NCBI RefSeq assembly: GCF_900156625.1
Contig: NZ_FTOB01000004.1
Coordinates: 744,001 to 808,000 of the forward strand
DNA length: 64,000 bases
Origin: Zobellia uliginosa
GTDB taxonomy: Bacteria; Bacteroidota; Bacteroidia; Flavobacteriales; Flavobacteriaceae
Direction: 5' to 3'
The translations under genes were made by a program, and so were the position numbers. Of this stretch, positions 8,891 to 19,390 are shown in pieces (the first letter of the stretch is position 1; the number at the start of each line of letters is the position of its first letter). The notes under the pieces are model-generated. The model did not search any database. It was not told where the DNA came from and worked only from the letters and a program-made list of their open reading frames with translations.

Positions 8891-11800
8891 TTAGTCCTGT
8901 AAATAGAGATATCCTTCTTTCATTTTATCCTCGCCCTTAACTACATACTTTATTTTATAAAAATATACTCCGGAGGGTAGTTTTTGATTTTCTATAATGG
9001 TAATCCTTCCTTGTGATAGACCGGCGAAGGCATTGTTTTTATTGTCGTATTTAGAAGACTCCCAAACTAAGATTCCCCATCTGTTGTATATCTCTACTTG
9101 ATGGTCAGGGTAACGCTCTATATTGATAATTCTAAAGCTGCCGTTTAAAATATCCCCAGGTCTGACCAAGTCTAATTCTACGTAAAGTTCACATACGATA
9201 TGGCTTGGAGGGTTACCACCGATTGAGTCGCAAGGGTCGAGGGGATCGGTATGGTCCCGTACTTCTTGGCCATCGTTAATCGTGTCACCATCCGTATCGG
9301 GGTTGGTGGGGTCGGTTCCTCTATCTATTTCCTGTTCGTTGGTTAGGTCGTCCATATCACAATCGGCAATATTCCAATTGTTTGTAGGGGTAAGGGTCTG
9401 GCTCGCCAATAGAAAATCACAAAGGTCTAAAGGATTGGTGGCATCGGTTACCTCTTGCCCGTCAATGACCCCGTCACCATCCGTATCGGGGTTGGTAGGG
9501 TCGGTTCCCAATGTCTCTTCCTCTTCTTCGGTAAGATTATCATTGTCGCAATCACTGCTAGGTAAGGGTTTGCCTCCGATGGAATCGCAGTCGTCAAAAG
9601 GATCCGTCCCATCTGTCATTTCCTTACAGTCCAATATAGTATCCCCATCTGAATCTAGATTGGAAATGGAAACCGTAACGGTTGCGCTTGAATTGCCACC
9701 ACAGATATTGCCCATGATGGAATACGTGTACACTCCGGCACCGGCACCTTCGGGATTAGGACTCCAAGTACCTCGATTATCATCTGTTCCCAAAAGTGAA
9801 AGGAGTTGGGCTTCGGTAACTGTGGTATCCGGACATATAGTAAGTGTAGTATCGGTTCCGGCATTGGGCAGGATTTCTTCGCTAACTGTAATAGTGGCGG
9901 TTGCGCTTGGACAACTACTATTGCCCACCGTATAGGTATAGGTCCCGCCACCTGCTAGTGAAGGGGTCCATGTTCCCCCTGCATCGGGGCTTCCACCCAA
10001 TTGGGCAAATAACTCAACCTCGGTAACGGTGCTGCCTTCACAAATAGTAAGTGTGCCATTGGTACCCGCGTTCGGTAAAGTCTCTTCGGTTACAACGACT
10101 TCTGAGCTGTCATTCCCGGTACAAGGTGTCGATGCGCTAACGGTATAGGTGTAGGTTCCGGCTCCTGCAAGGATGGGCGACCACGTCCCCCCTGAATCAG
10201 GACTTCCGCCCAATTGGGCAAATAATTGAGCCTCGGTTACGGTGCTTCCTTCACATATGCTAAGTGTGCCATCGGTACCCGCGTTCGGCAAAGCCTGTTC
10301 GGTCACGACAACCTCCGCGGTAGCGTCCACGGCACAAGGTGCTGTTGCGGGTACGGTATAGGTATAGGTCCCGGCACCCGCCAAGGCTGGCGACCATGTT
10401 CCCCCAGAATCAGGGCTTCCTCCCAATTGAGCGAATAGCTGGGCTGTAGTAACTGTTTCTCCCACGCAAATGGTGAGCGTTCCGTCGATTCCGGCATCTG
10501 GAGCTGCTTGTTCGGATACTGTGATTTTTGCGGTATCGTCTACGGCACAAGGTGTTGTTGCGGCTACGGTATAGGTATAGGTCCCGGCGCCTGCTAGGGC
10601 AGGGGACCAGCTTCCTCCTGAATCAGGACTTCCGCCTAATTGGGCAAACAACTGTGCTTCGGTGACTATTGTTCCTTCACAAATGGTTAGTACGCCATTG
10701 GAACCGGCATCAGGAGTGGGTTGAACCACTACGGTGACAATACTGGTATCATCTACGGTACAGGGTGATGTGGCGCTTACGGTATAGGTATGGGTGCCGT
10801 CTCCGTTGTCTGTCCAAGTTCCCCCGGTATTTGGAGAATTACCCAGTTGAGCAAAAAGGTCGGCCTGTGTAAAGGAGTCAATTTCACAAATGGTAAGTGT
10901 ACCATCGGTCCCCGCATTGGGTGCCGCCTGTTCGGTCACGACCACTTCAGCGGTATCGTTTGCGGTACAGGGAGAAGTGCCACTTACGGTATAGGTATAG
11001 GTTCCGGCACCGGCAAGGGCAGGGGACCATGCCCCCCCAGAATCGGGGTTGTCACTTAATTGTGCAAAAAGCTGGGCCTCGGTTACTATGGTTCCCGCGC
11101 AAATCGTGAGTGTTCCGTCGGTACCTGCGTTCGGTAAAGCCTGTTCGGTCACGACAACTTCTGAAGTATCGCTCATAGTACATGGGGAAGTAACGCTTAC
11201 CGTATAGGTGTAGGTTCCGGCGCCTGCAAGGGCTGGCGACCATGTCCCCCCGGTATCCGGATTGTCGTTTAACCGTGCGAATAGTTGTGATTCCGTTACG
11301 GTATTTCCCGCGCATATGGTCAGGACGCCATCAGTCCCCGCATTGGGCGCCGCCTGCTCTGTTACCACGACCTCGGATGTATCATCCACGGTACAGGGTG
11401 AGGTTGCACTAACGGTATAGGTGTAGGTTCCGGCGCCTGCAAGGGCTGGCGACCATGTTCCCCCGGTATCTGGATTGTCACTTAACTGTGCGAATAGTTG
11501 TGATTCCGTTACGGTTGTCCCTGCGCATATGGTCAGGACGCCATCGGTCCCGGCATTGGGTGCCGCTTGTTCGGTCACGACCACTTCAGCGGTATCGTTT
11601 GCGGTACAGGGCGAGGTTGCACTTACGGTATAGGTGTAGGTACCCGCACCTGCAAGGGCAGGGGTCCATGTTCCCCCGGTATCCGGATTGTCACTTAACT
11701 GTGCGAATAGTTGTGATTCCGTTACGGTAGTTCCCGCGCATATGGTCAGGACGCCATCGGTACCCGCATTGGGTGCCGCTTGTTCGGTCACCACGACCTC

Positions 11801-14800
11801 GGATGTGTCATCCACGGTACAGGGCGAAGTGGCACTTACGGTATAGGTGTAGGTTCCGGCGCCTGCAAGGGCTGGCGACCATGTTCCCCCGGTATCCGGA
11901 TTGTCACTTAACCGTGCGAATAGTTGTGATTCCGTTACGGTAGTTCCCGTGCATATGGTCAGGACGCCATCAGTCCCCGCATTGGGCGCCGCTTGTTCGG
12001 TTACCACGACCTCGGATGTATCATCCACGGTACATGGCGAGGTTGCACTAACGGTATAGGTATAGGTTCCGGCCCCTGCAAGGGTAGGGGTCCACGTTCC
12101 CCCAGTATCAGGATTATCACTTAACCGTGCGAATAGTTGTGATTCCGTTACGGTAGTTCCCGCGCATATGGTCAGGACGCCATCGGTACCCGCATTGGGC
12201 GCCGCCTGTTCGGTCACCACGACCTCGGATGTGTCATCCACGGTACAGGGTGATGTGGCACTTACGGTATAGGTGTAGGTTCCGGCGCCTGCAAGGGCAG
12301 GAGACCACGTTCCCCCGGTATCCGGATTGTTACTTAACTGTGCGAATAGTTGTGATTCCGTTACGGTAGTTCCCGCGCATATGGTCAGTACTCCATCGGT
12401 CCCGGCTTTTGGTGCCGCCTGTTCGGTCACCACGACCTCGGATGTATCATCCACGGTACAGGGCGAAGTGGCACTTACGGTATAGGTGTAGGTTCCGGCA
12501 CCTGCAAGGGCAGGGGACCATGTCCCCCCGGTATCCGGATCGTCACTTAACCGTGCGAATAGTTGTGATTCCGTTACTGTAGTTCCGGCACAAATCGTCA
12601 AAACGCCATCGGTCCCGGCTTTTGGTGCCGCCTGTTCGGTCACCACGACCTCGGATGTGTCATCCACGGTACAGGGCGAAGTGGCACTTACGGTATAGGT
12701 GTAGGTTCCGGCGCCTGCAAGGGCAGGAGACCACGTTCCCCCGGTATCCGGATTGTCACTTAACTGTGCGAATAGCTGTGTCTCAGTTACGGTAGTTCCC
12801 GCGCATATGGTAAGTGTGCCATCGGTCCCGGCTTTTGGTGCCGCCTGTTCGGTCACCACGACCTCGGATGTATCATCCAGGGTACAGGGTGATGTGGCAC
12901 TAACGGTATAGGTGTAGGTACCCGCGCCTGCAAGGGCAGGAGACCACGTTCCCCCGGTATCCGGATCGTCACTTAACCGTGCGAATAGTTGTGATTCCGT
13001 TACGGTTGTCCCTGCGCATATGGTCAGGACGCCATCGGTACCCGCATTGGGTGCCGCCTGTTCGGTCACCACGACCTCTGATGTGTCATCCACGGTACAG
13101 GGTGAAGTGGCACTTACGGTATAGGTGTAGGTACCCGCGCCTGCAAGGGCAGGGGTCCATGTTCCCCCGGTATCCGGATCGTCACTTAACTGTGCGAATA
13201 GTTGTGATTCCGTTACGGTAGTTCCCGCGCATATGGTCAGGACGCCATCAGTCCCGGCTTTTGGTGCCGCCTGTTCGGTCACCACGACCTCGGATGTGTC
13301 ATCCACGGCACAGGGCGAGGTTGCACTTACGGTATAGGTGTAGGTTCCGGCGCCTGCAAGGGCTGGCGACCATGTTCCCCCGGTATCCGGATTATCACTT
13401 AACTGTGCGAATAGTTGTGATTCCGTTACGGTAGTTCCCGCGCATATGGTAAGTGTGCCATCGGTACCCGCATTGGGTGCCGCTTGTTCGGTCACCACGA
13501 CCTCGGATGTGTCATCCACGGTACAGGGCGAGGTGGCACTAACGGTATAGGTGTAGGTTCCGGCGCCTGCAAGGGCAGGGGACCATGTTCCCCCGGTATC
13601 CGGATCGTCACTTAACTGTGCGAATAGTTGTGATTCCGTTACGGTAGTTCCCGTACAAATAGTCAATGCTCCATCGGTCCCTGCATTGGGTGCCGCCTGT
13701 TCTGTTACTACGACCTCGGATGTATCATCCACGGTACAGGGCGAAGTGGCACTTACGGTATAGGTGTAGGTTCCGGCACCGGCAAGGGCAGGGGACCATG
13801 TTCCCCCGGTATCCGGATTATCACTTAACTGTGCGAATAGTTGTGATTCCGTTACGGTAGTTCCCGTGCATATGGTCAGGACGCCATCGGTCCCGGCTTT
13901 TGGTGCCGCCTGTTCGGTCACCACGACCTCGGATGTATCATCCACGGTACAGGGTGCTGTGGCACTAACGGTATAGGTATAGGTTCCGGCACCGGCAAGG
14001 GCAGGAGTCCATGTCCCGCCGCTGTTGGGTGATCCTCCAAGTTGCGCGAATAGGTCTGCTTCCGTTACTGTAGTTCCCGTACAAATAGTCAATGCTCCGT
14101 TGGAACCTGCATCGGGAACAGGTTGTTCCACTACGGTAACTATACTGGTATCGTCTACGGTACAGGGGGATGTTGCGCTTACGGTATAGGTATAGGTTCC
14201 GGCGCCTGCAAGGGCTGGCAACCATGTTCCCCCGGTATCCGGATCGTCACTTAACTGTGCGAATAGTTGTGATTCCGTTACGGTAGTTCCCGCGCATATG
14301 GTAAGTGTGCCATCGGTCCCGGCTTTTGGTGCCGCCTGTTCGGTCACCACGACCTCGGATGTGTCATCCACGGTACAGGGTGATGTGGCACTAACGGTAT
14401 AGGTGTAGGTTCCGGCGCCTGCAAGGGCAGGGGACCATGTCCCCCCGGTATCCGGATCGTCACTTAACCGTGCGAATAGTTGTGATTCCGTTACGGTAGT
14501 TCCCGCGCAAATCGTCAGGACGCCATCGGTACCCGCATTGGGCGCCGCTTGTTCGGTTATCGTAACAGTTGCGTGTTGGGTATATCCTTTGCTGTCCCTT
14601 ATACCATAAACAAAACTATCCGAACCGGTGTAACCGGCAGCCGAGGTATAGGTGATATAATCATCCGTCGGGTTAGTAGGGCTACCATTGTCATTTACGG
14701 TAGCCGTTCCCCCGCTAGCAGGGCTAATAATAAAGATGCTTCCGGATGAAGGCCCATTTCCCCCAAAATCATCGTTTGAGAGCACATCAATGTCGATGCT

Positions 14801-15949
14801 ACCTTCTTCACAGACCGAAGCCGTATCATCTGTAGTAGTGGGAAAATAACTTATCGTAGGGTCATCTTCCTTATTTCCGTCACTATCGATACCGTTATCG
14901 GATAGGTCACTTACATCTTCGGTTCCGTAGGGACTATCGGCCAAAACACTAACTTGATTTACTACCCCTCCGGCTTTTAAGATTGGAGCTGAAAGGGTAT
15001 AGCTTGCGGAATAGGTCGCCGTTTCACCAGCTTCAAGAGTACCTGCGGTTGAGCCCTCGGATGCACTGAGGAATGTAGGTCCACTTGTTAGGGTTAAAGG
15101 GGTTGTGTCTATATCGGAAAAAGTGTCCGTTAGACTTATATTGTCTAGGGTAGTATTTCCTGTGTTCTCTATCGTAATGGTATAATCTACGGTATCTCCG
15201 GTACTGATAGGGTCGCTAAAGTTTTCGACCACGGTTTTGGTGGCTTCGATTTTAGGGTCGGCGATAATTAGGTCGGTAAGAACAAACTCTACTTCATCGG
15301 ATGCAGTAAACAAGGGTATGGAAAGCAATCCTCCTGTTACTTCGACATCCATTTCAATAGATTGTGTGACCTGCTCAACTTGTAAACTACCTCCTCCCGT
15401 TCCCGTATGTTCCCCATCACCACATTCGCCTCCACCACTGAATAAAAGGGCTGTATCGTCAATATTGAACCGTGTGGCCGTGGATTGAAAGATATCCCCA
15501 TTGGATTCTAGTTCCGTCCAAGTCCCGTTGATGAGGTCAAAGTTTCCTGTAGCACTTCTTGCAATTAAGGAGACGACGGCAAATGTTCCTACCTTGTCTA
15601 CGTGCAGGATGGGTTTCACAATATATACGGGATCACCGGTTGCGGCATCAAAGAAATAGAAGTTAATATTGCCGGAAGAGGATGAACTAGCGGATATTTC
15701 CAACGATGGACTACCGAATACATTGGGGTCACTATAGGTAGCGGCACTGGTACAGCCCATGGTTTCAGGACCGTCAATAGAAGCACCACCCGAAACCCTG
15801 GCTTCGACACGTACCGAACCATCATCGGTTATGGACTCCCATACGGAAGATGATACCAATGTCCAATTCGTTGTCTGCTGCGCCTTTGTCACTTGGGCAA
15901 ATAGTAATAGTAGTAATGCCCCGAAAAAATGTTTAGAACGATTCGCCAA
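8891..15949 (-). CDS. Giant repeat adhesin, T9SS type B substrate, 2352 aa
   Basis: The protein has a signal peptide (about 1-23), an N-terminal unique region, a DUF11 domain (about 233-355), a cadherin-like/Ig domain (about 376-466; SIDIDVLSNDDFGG), 23 tandem repeats of about 71 residues (about 468-2093), thrombospondin-3-type Asp-rich repeats (about 2096-2240; DSDGDTILDC, PTNPDTDGDGVIDGQEV) that probably bind calcium, and a gliding-motility-type C-terminal sorting domain (about 2260-2352; VEIYNRWGILVWES, GVYFYKIKY). It should be exported by the type IX system and held at the surface. No ATG fits: the in-frame TGA at 15971-15973 leaves only TTG at 15949 directly before the signal peptide. 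It leads an operon with the PorP/SprF and PorE-like genes. Confidence 0.92.
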   Translation of the reverse strand: MANRSKHFFGALLLLLFAQVTKAQQTTNWTLVSSSVWESITDDGSVRVEARVSGGASIDGPETMGCTSAATYSDPNVFGSPSLEISASSSSSGNINFYFFDAATGDPVYIVKPILHVDKVGTFAVVSLIARSATGNFDLINGTWTELESNGDIFQSTATRFNIDDTALLFSGGGECGDGEHTGTGGGSLQVEQVTQSIEMDVEVTGGLLSIPLFTASDEVEFVLTDLIIADPKIEATKTVVENFSDPISTGDTVDYTITIENTGNTTLDNISLTDTFSDIDTTPLTLTSGPTFLSASEGSTAGTLEAGETATYSASYTLSAPILKAGGVVNQVSVLADSPYGTEDVSDLSDNGIDSDGNKEDDPTISYFPTTTDDTASVCEEGSIDIDVLSNDDFGGNGPSSGSIFIISPASGGTATVNDNGSPTNPTDDYITYTSAAGYTGSDSFVYGIRDSKGYTQHATVTITEQAAPNAGTDGVLTICAGTTVTESQLFARLSDDPDTGGTWSPALAGAGTYTYTVSATSPCTVDDTSEVVVTEQAAPKAGTDGTLTICAGTTVTESQLFAQLSDDPDTGGTWLPALAGAGTYTYTVSATSPCTVDDTSIVTVVEQPVPDAGSNGALTICTGTTVTEADLFAQLGGSPNSGGTWTPALAGAGTYTYTVSATAPCTVDDTSEVVVTEQAAPKAGTDGVLTICTGTTVTESQLFAQLSDNPDTGGTWSPALAGAGTYTYTVSATSPCTVDDTSEVVVTEQAAPNAGTDGALTICTGTTVTESQLFAQLSDDPDTGGTWSPALAGAGTYTYTVSATSPCTVDDTSEVVVTEQAAPNAGTDGTLTICAGTTVTESQLFAQLSDNPDTGGTWSPALAGAGTYTYTVSATSPCAVDDTSEVVVTEQAAPKAGTDGVLTICAGTTVTESQLFAQLSDDPDTGGTWTPALAGAGTYTYTVSATSPCTVDDTSEVVVTEQAAPNAGTDGVLTICAGTTVTESQLFARLSDDPDTGGTWSPALAGAGTYTYTVSATSPCTLDDTSEVVVTEQAAPKAGTDGTLTICAGTTVTETQLFAQLSDNPDTGGTWSPALAGAGTYTYTVSATSPCTVDDTSEVVVTEQAAPKAGTDGVLTICAGTTVTESQLFARLSDDPDTGGTWSPALAGAGTYTYTVSATSPCTVDDTSEVVVTEQAAPKAGTDGVLTICAGTTVTESQLFAQLSNNPDTGGTWSPALAGAGTYTYTVSATSPCTVDDTSEVVVTEQAAPNAGTDGVLTICAGTTVTESQLFARLSDNPDTGGTWTPTLAGAGTYTYTVSATSPCTVDDTSEVVVTEQAAPNAGTDGVLTICTGTTVTESQLFARLSDNPDTGGTWSPALAGAGTYTYTVSATSPCTVDDTSEVVVTEQAAPNAGTDGVLTICAGTTVTESQLFAQLSDNPDTGGTWTPALAGAGTYTYTVSATSPCTANDTAEVVVTEQAAPNAGTDGVLTICAGTTVTESQLFAQLSDNPDTGGTWSPALAGAGTYTYTVSATSPCTVDDTSEVVVTEQAAPNAGTDGVLTICAGNTVTESQLFARLNDNPDTGGTWSPALAGAGTYTYTVSVTSPCTMSDTSEVVVTEQALPNAGTDGTLTICAGTIVTEAQLFAQLSDNPDSGGAWSPALAGAGTYTYTVSGTSPCTANDTAEVVVTEQAAPNAGTDGTLTICEIDSFTQADLFAQLGNSPNTGGTWTDNGDGTHTYTVSATSPCTVDDTSIVTVVVQPTPDAGSNGVLTICEGTIVTEAQLFAQLGGSPDSGGSWSPALAGAGTYTYTVAATTPCAVDDTAKITVSEQAAPDAGIDGTLTICVGETVTTAQLFAQLGGSPDSGGTWSPALAGAGTYTYTVPATAPCAVDATAEVVVTEQALPNAGTDGTLSICEGSTVTEAQLFAQLGGSPDSGGTWSPILAGAGTYTYTVSASTPCTGNDSSEVVVTEETLPNAGTNGTLTICEGSTVTEVELFAQLGGSPDAGGTWTPSLAGGGTYTYTVGNSSCPSATATITVSEEILPNAGTDTTLTICPDTTVTEAQLLSLLGTDDNRGTWSPNPEGAGAGVYTYSIMGNICGGNSSATVTVSISNLDSDGDTILDCKEMTDGTDPFDDCDSIGGKPLPSSDCDNDNLTEEEEETLGTDPTNPDTDGDGVIDGQEVTDATNPLDLCDFLLASQTLTPTNNWNIADCDMDDLTNEQEIDRGTDPTNPDTDGDTINDGQEVRDHTDPLDPCDSIGGNPPSHIVCELYVELDLVRPGDILNGSFRIINIERYPDHQVEIYNRWGILVWESSKYDNKNNAFAGLSQGRITIIENQKLPSGVYFYKIKYVVKGEDKMKEGYLYLQD
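9671..14548 (-). repeat. Tandem array of 23 repeat units of 213 bp inside the adhesin gene
   Basis: The period is 213 bp (71 codons), seen directly in spacing of the shared string TGATTCCGTTACGGT, for example 11501 and 11714. Each unit encodes a domain beginning AAPNAGTDG or AAPKAGTDG, then LTIC, TESQLFAQLSD, PDTGGTW, AGTYTYTVSATSPC and ending EVVVTEQ, with one Cys near each end that may form a disulfide. Units 4-16 are almost identical; units 17-23 at the C-terminal side are diverged, and unit 18 has a different middle (NGDGTHTYTV). The array has visibly higher GC than its surroundings, with long spurious open frames on the other strand. Confidence 0.95.
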
Positions 15950-16230
15950 TTGGGAATATATTTTACAAAGTCAAAAAAATATCACGATTGATACTGTGGA
16001 TAAAGACTTACAACGTTATACCGTAAAATTAAGGAGGTGGTAAGACCTGGCAAATTATATGTTGTATAGAGGGGGAAAGTAGATGTATAGGCCCCTTGAA
16101 GTGTAGGCTAAATTCGATGAAATGCCTTTTTTTAGGATGTATTGCAGGTATTTTGGAGTAAATATTTAGATTTCAAGGTTTTGACCCTCCTTGCAACAAA
16201 CTTAGAAAAGGTGTAGGATAATTTAAGTTT

Positions 16231-17172
16231 TTAAAAGAACCTGGGAGCTATGGCCCTTCTTCCAAATCGAGATCGGAATTCATACCTGAGCACTATTTCA
16301 AACGAGCCGTCGTTGAACCTAGAACCGCCCAATTCTGAAATTTCCCGGTCATAAGCAAGGCCCAATAATATTTGGTCAGAGGCTTGAAAACCAAAAAGAC
16401 CGCTTACCGCAGCATCCCACCTATAGGCCGCTCCCAAGATAAATTTGTCCTTGAACATAAAATTAGCGGATAGGTCGATCTGTAAGGGGGCGCCATTTAC
16501 GGCTTTGAGCAATAAAGTGGGCTTAAACTTCCACCTTTGGTTCAATTCGTATACGTAACCCGTGATTAAATAGAAGTTCATACGTTCTTTGGCCAAGAAG
16601 GATGAGCTTGTAGCATTACCGTCGAAATGTTTCGTGGCCAAAAAGTTAGGTACGGAGAAGCCTATATAGAACTTCTCGTCGTAGTAATATACCCCAGCGC
16701 CAAAATTCGGTGAAAATTTTCTGTCGATATTGGTCAGGCTGGTACTGGCGACTTCATCGTTATAGTTGGCCAGTTTACTAAAATCCAAATTCAGTACATG
16801 TCCGCTTGCCTTTAGTCCGAAGGCAAGTTTTGCTTCCCTGGTGATAGGTACTGTATATGAAAAAACACCGTCGAAGTACGTTTCTTGGCTCGTGCCGTTT
16901 CCTATATCGTCATTGACTATGGATAGTCCCACACCGACCCTTTCGGAAACCGGCGTGTGAAAATTGAGGGTTTGGGTTTTAGGGGCTCCTTCTATTCCGA
17001 CCCATTGGGAGCGGTGGAGCCCGGCAATACTGAAAACTCCCCTAGAACCTGCATAAGCAGGGTTGATGGCCATGGTATTGTACATGTACTGTGTATAATG
17101 GGCGTCTTGTTGTGCACTTAGACCACTTAATGAAGAAATGGTAATGAGTACGACCAGAAGGAATTTTTTCAT
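16231..17172 (-). CDS. Second type IX secretion membrane protein, PorP/SprF family
   Basis: The 313-residue protein is a clear paralogue of the one at 7937-8875, sharing QQDAHYTQYMYNT, INPAYAGSRGVFSIAGLHRSQWVG, GLAYDREISELGGS, FNDGSFEI and a basic RFF C-terminus. A signal peptide ends near residue 20 (LSGLSAQ). The predicted product is an outer membrane barrel of the SprF/PorP type. It lies 281 bp upstream of the adhesin start on the same strand, with no clear terminator between, so it may be part of a longer transcript. Two copies around one adhesin suggest duplication within this locus. Confidence 0.92.
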   Translation of the reverse strand: MKKFLLVVLITISSLSGLSAQQDAHYTQYMYNTMAINPAYAGSRGVFSIAGLHRSQWVGIEGAPKTQTLNFHTPVSERVGVGLSIVNDDIGNGTSQETYFDGVFSYTVPITREAKLAFGLKASGHVLNLDFSKLANYNDEVASTSLTNIDRKFSPNFGAGVYYYDEKFYIGFSVPNFLATKHFDGNATSSSFLAKERMNFYLITGYVYELNQRWKFKPTLLLKAVNGAPLQIDLSANFMFKDKFILGAAYRWDAAVSGLFGFQASDQILLGLAYDREISELGGSRFNDGSFEIVLRYEFRSRFGRRAIAPRFF

Positions 17173-17337
17173 GACTTTTTATTTGGATAAAAAGAAGACA
17201 TTGTTGTATCTACCTTGGTAAAGATATTTATTTTTCCCGTTTAGCAGCTTTGTAATCGTCGATCGATAAAATAGATCGATGCGATTATCGATTTCACTTT
17301 TTAGGAAATAGGAAAAAAGAAGGTGGTTACAACAAAT

Positions 17338-18762
17338 TTAAGCCGGGGTAAGTCCGATAGATTTACCTTTTGCGAGCATATATTCTTTTGCCGCCTCGTA
17401 TTCATTAGGGATTTCGCCCTCTAGAATGGCCTCTTTAATGGCTTCTTTGATAATGCCTATTTCTTTTGAAGGCTTAAGGTTGAAGGTTTTCATAATTTCC
17501 TCACCGCTTACCGGGGGTTGAAAATTGCGTATTTGATCTCGCTCTTCTACCTCGATTATTTTTTGGCGGACAATCTTAAAATTGTTCTTATACCTCCTTT
17601 GTTTCTTTGGATTTTTGGTGGTGATATCGGCTTCACAAAGGGTCATAAGGTCCTCTACGTTTTCCCCCGCATCAAAAACGAGGCGGCGTACCGCAGAATC
17701 TGTAGCGAAATCTTCGGACAGAACGATTGGCCTAGAGCTCATCAAAACCATTTTTTGAACGAATTTCATCTTGTCGTTCAAGGGCATCCGCAGCCGTTTG
17801 AACAATTTGTAGACCATTTTAGATCCAACGAACTCGTGTCCGTGGAAGGTCCATCCTATTTTTTTATGGAATTTCTTGGTCGGAGCCTTACCGATATCGT
17901 GCAATAAGGCCGCCCAACGTAGCCAAAGGTTATCCGTAGTTGTTGCAATATTGTCGACAACCTCCAAGGTGTGCCAAAAATTGTCTTTGTGGCGTTGTCC
18001 TTCTATTTCTTCTATACCCTGTAATGCGACCAGTTCAGGAAGGATATAGGGTAGGAGTTCTGTTTTATGTAGCAAGGAAAAACCGATGGAGGGCTTGCTA
18101 CTGGCCAATATTTTGTTGAGTTCATCAACGATTCGCTCTTTTGATATGATTTTTATCCGCTCTTTGTTCACCGTAATGGCTTGGAGGGAATTGTCTTCGA
18201 TCTTAAAGTTCAATTGCGTGGCGAAGCGAATGGCCCGCATCATACGTAAGGGGTCGTCGGAATATGTAACTCCGGGAGCCAGGGGGGTTCGGATAATTTT
18301 TTTTTCGAGGTCGACCAGTCCGTCAAAAGGATCCAGCAGTGCACCAAAATCGGTTGGATTTAGGGAAAGGGCCAAGGCATTGATCGTAAAATCACGACGG
18401 TTTTGGTCATCTACCAATGAGCCATCCTCTACTACGGGTTTACGGCTATCCCTATGATAGCTTTCTTTTCGGGCTCCAACGAATTCCAGTTCAATGTCTT
18501 CGTGGCGCAACATGGCCGTCCCAAAATTTTTGAAAACACTCACCTTTGGCTTTCCTTCAAGTAAGGAAGCTACTTTTCTGGCAAGGTCAATACCGCTTCC
18601 TACGGCGACAATATCGATGTCTTTGGGAGTGCCTCTTTGCAGTAAATAATCCCTGACAAATCCTCCGATAACATAACAGTCCACCCCCAACTCATCGGCC
18701 GCTTGTGAAACGATTTTAAAAACTGGATTAGAAAGCGCTTGTTTATAGTTCAAAGATTTCAT
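17338..18762 (-). CDS. cca: CCA-adding tRNA nucleotidyltransferase / poly(A) polymerase with HD domain
   Basis: The 474-residue protein has the class II nucleotidyltransferase head with [20 protein letters not shown] (glycine motif plus DxD metal ligands), the [17 protein letters not shown] motif, the RMMRAIRFA helix and an HD phosphohydrolase domain ([14 protein letters not shown]). It repairs or adds the 3' CCA of tRNA in the cytosol. The ATG at 18762 (MKSLNYKQ) is chosen; the six residues upstream would need a TTG. The gene follows tsaC on the same strand with a 61-bp gap, and both serve tRNA maturation. Confidence 0.92.
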   Translation of the reverse strand: MKSLNYKQALSNPVFKIVSQAADELGVDCYVIGGFVRDYLLQRGTPKDIDIVAVGSGIDLARKVASLLEGKPKVSVFKNFGTAMLRHEDIELEFVGARKESYHRDSRKPVVEDGSLVDDQNRRDFTINALALSLNPTDFGALLDPFDGLVDLEKKIIRTPLAPGVTYSDDPLRMMRAIRFATQLNFKIEDNSLQAITVNKERIKIISKERIVDELNKILASSKPSIGFSLLHKTELLPYILPELVALQGIEEIEGQRHKDNFWHTLEVVDNIATTTDNLWLRWAALLHDIGKAPTKKFHKKIGWTFHGHEFVGSKMVYKLFKRLRMPLNDKMKFVQKMVLMSSRPIVLSEDFATDSAVRRLVFDAGENVEDLMTLCEADITTKNPKKQRRYKNNFKIVRQKIIEVEERDQIRNFQPPVSGEEIMKTFNLKPSKEIGIIKEAIKEAILEGEIPNEYEAAKEYMLAKGKSIGLTPA

Positions 18763-18823
18763 TTTTAGTTGGCTGCCCAAAATACGAATAACAAATAAGG
18801 CCCAATATTTTGTTACATCAAAT

Positions 18824-19390
18824 TTATTCGCGTATTACTTTTACCGTGCCGTCACTGCTCAATTTGATGATGGCAGAAGGAACCGCGTATTTTTGTTCGG
18901 GCTGCAAATTTACCACATAGTCTACACCTTTTAAAATAACTTTGTCTATTTCACCGAAACTTTTGGGCGTTGGGCGCCCTGAAATATTGGAAGAAGTAGA
19001 AACAATAGGTTTTTTGAATTTGTTGATCAGGTAACGACAAAATTTATCGGAAGCTACGCGTATGGCCAAGGTATTATCTTCGGCGATCAAGTTTTTGGCG
19101 ACGCCCTTGGGATTATCGTAGACAATAGTGGTGGGTTTGATGGAAAGGTCCATGATATCATAGGCCAAATCGGGAACCTCTTCTATGGTTCGTTCGAGCA
19201 TGGCATCATTGGCCACCAGGCAAATTAGGGCCTTGCTATCTTCCCTTTGCTTTAGGTCGTATATCTTCTTTACGGCCGATTCATTGGTAGCATCACAACC
19301 AATGCCCCAAACGGTATCCGTAGGGTAGAGGATGAGGCCGCCTTGTTGTAAGACGTTAATTGCTTGGTCTATCTCCTTTTGCATTTTCAT
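18824..19390 (-). CDS. Threonylcarbamoyl-AMP synthase, TsaC/Sua5/YrdC family
   Basis: The enzyme makes threonylcarbamoyl-adenylate from threonine, bicarbonate and ATP for the t6A37 modification of tRNA. The N-terminal block [20 protein letters not shown] is the YrdC signature; [13 protein letters not shown] and [12 protein letters not shown] also match. At 188 residues it is the short TsaC form without the Sua5 C-terminal domain. Starts at 19390 or 19384 are both ATG. Either overlaps the end of the upstream glycosyltransferase (stop at 19356) by about 30 bp, which suggests translational coupling. Confidence 0.9.
   Translation of the reverse strand: MKMQKEIDQAINVLQQGGLILYPTDTVWGIGCDATNESAVKKIYDLKQREDSKALICLVANDAMLERTIEEVPDLAYDIMDLSIKPTTIVYDNPKGVAKNLIAEDNTLAIRVASDKFCRYLINKFKKPIVSTSSNISGRPTPKSFGEIDKVILKGVDYVVNLQPEQKYAVPSAIIKLSSDGTVKVIRE

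Noticed and set aside
9671-14548. Regular repeats that could suggest a CRISPR array
   Set aside because: The period is 213 bp, units are coding in one frame, and there are no unique spacers of 30-40 bp or cas genes.
9282-14749. Many open frames on the plus strand and in other minus frames across the adhesin
   Set aside because: They repeat with the 213-bp period and encode basic or Pro-rich strings without domains; they are by-products of the GC-rich repeat array.
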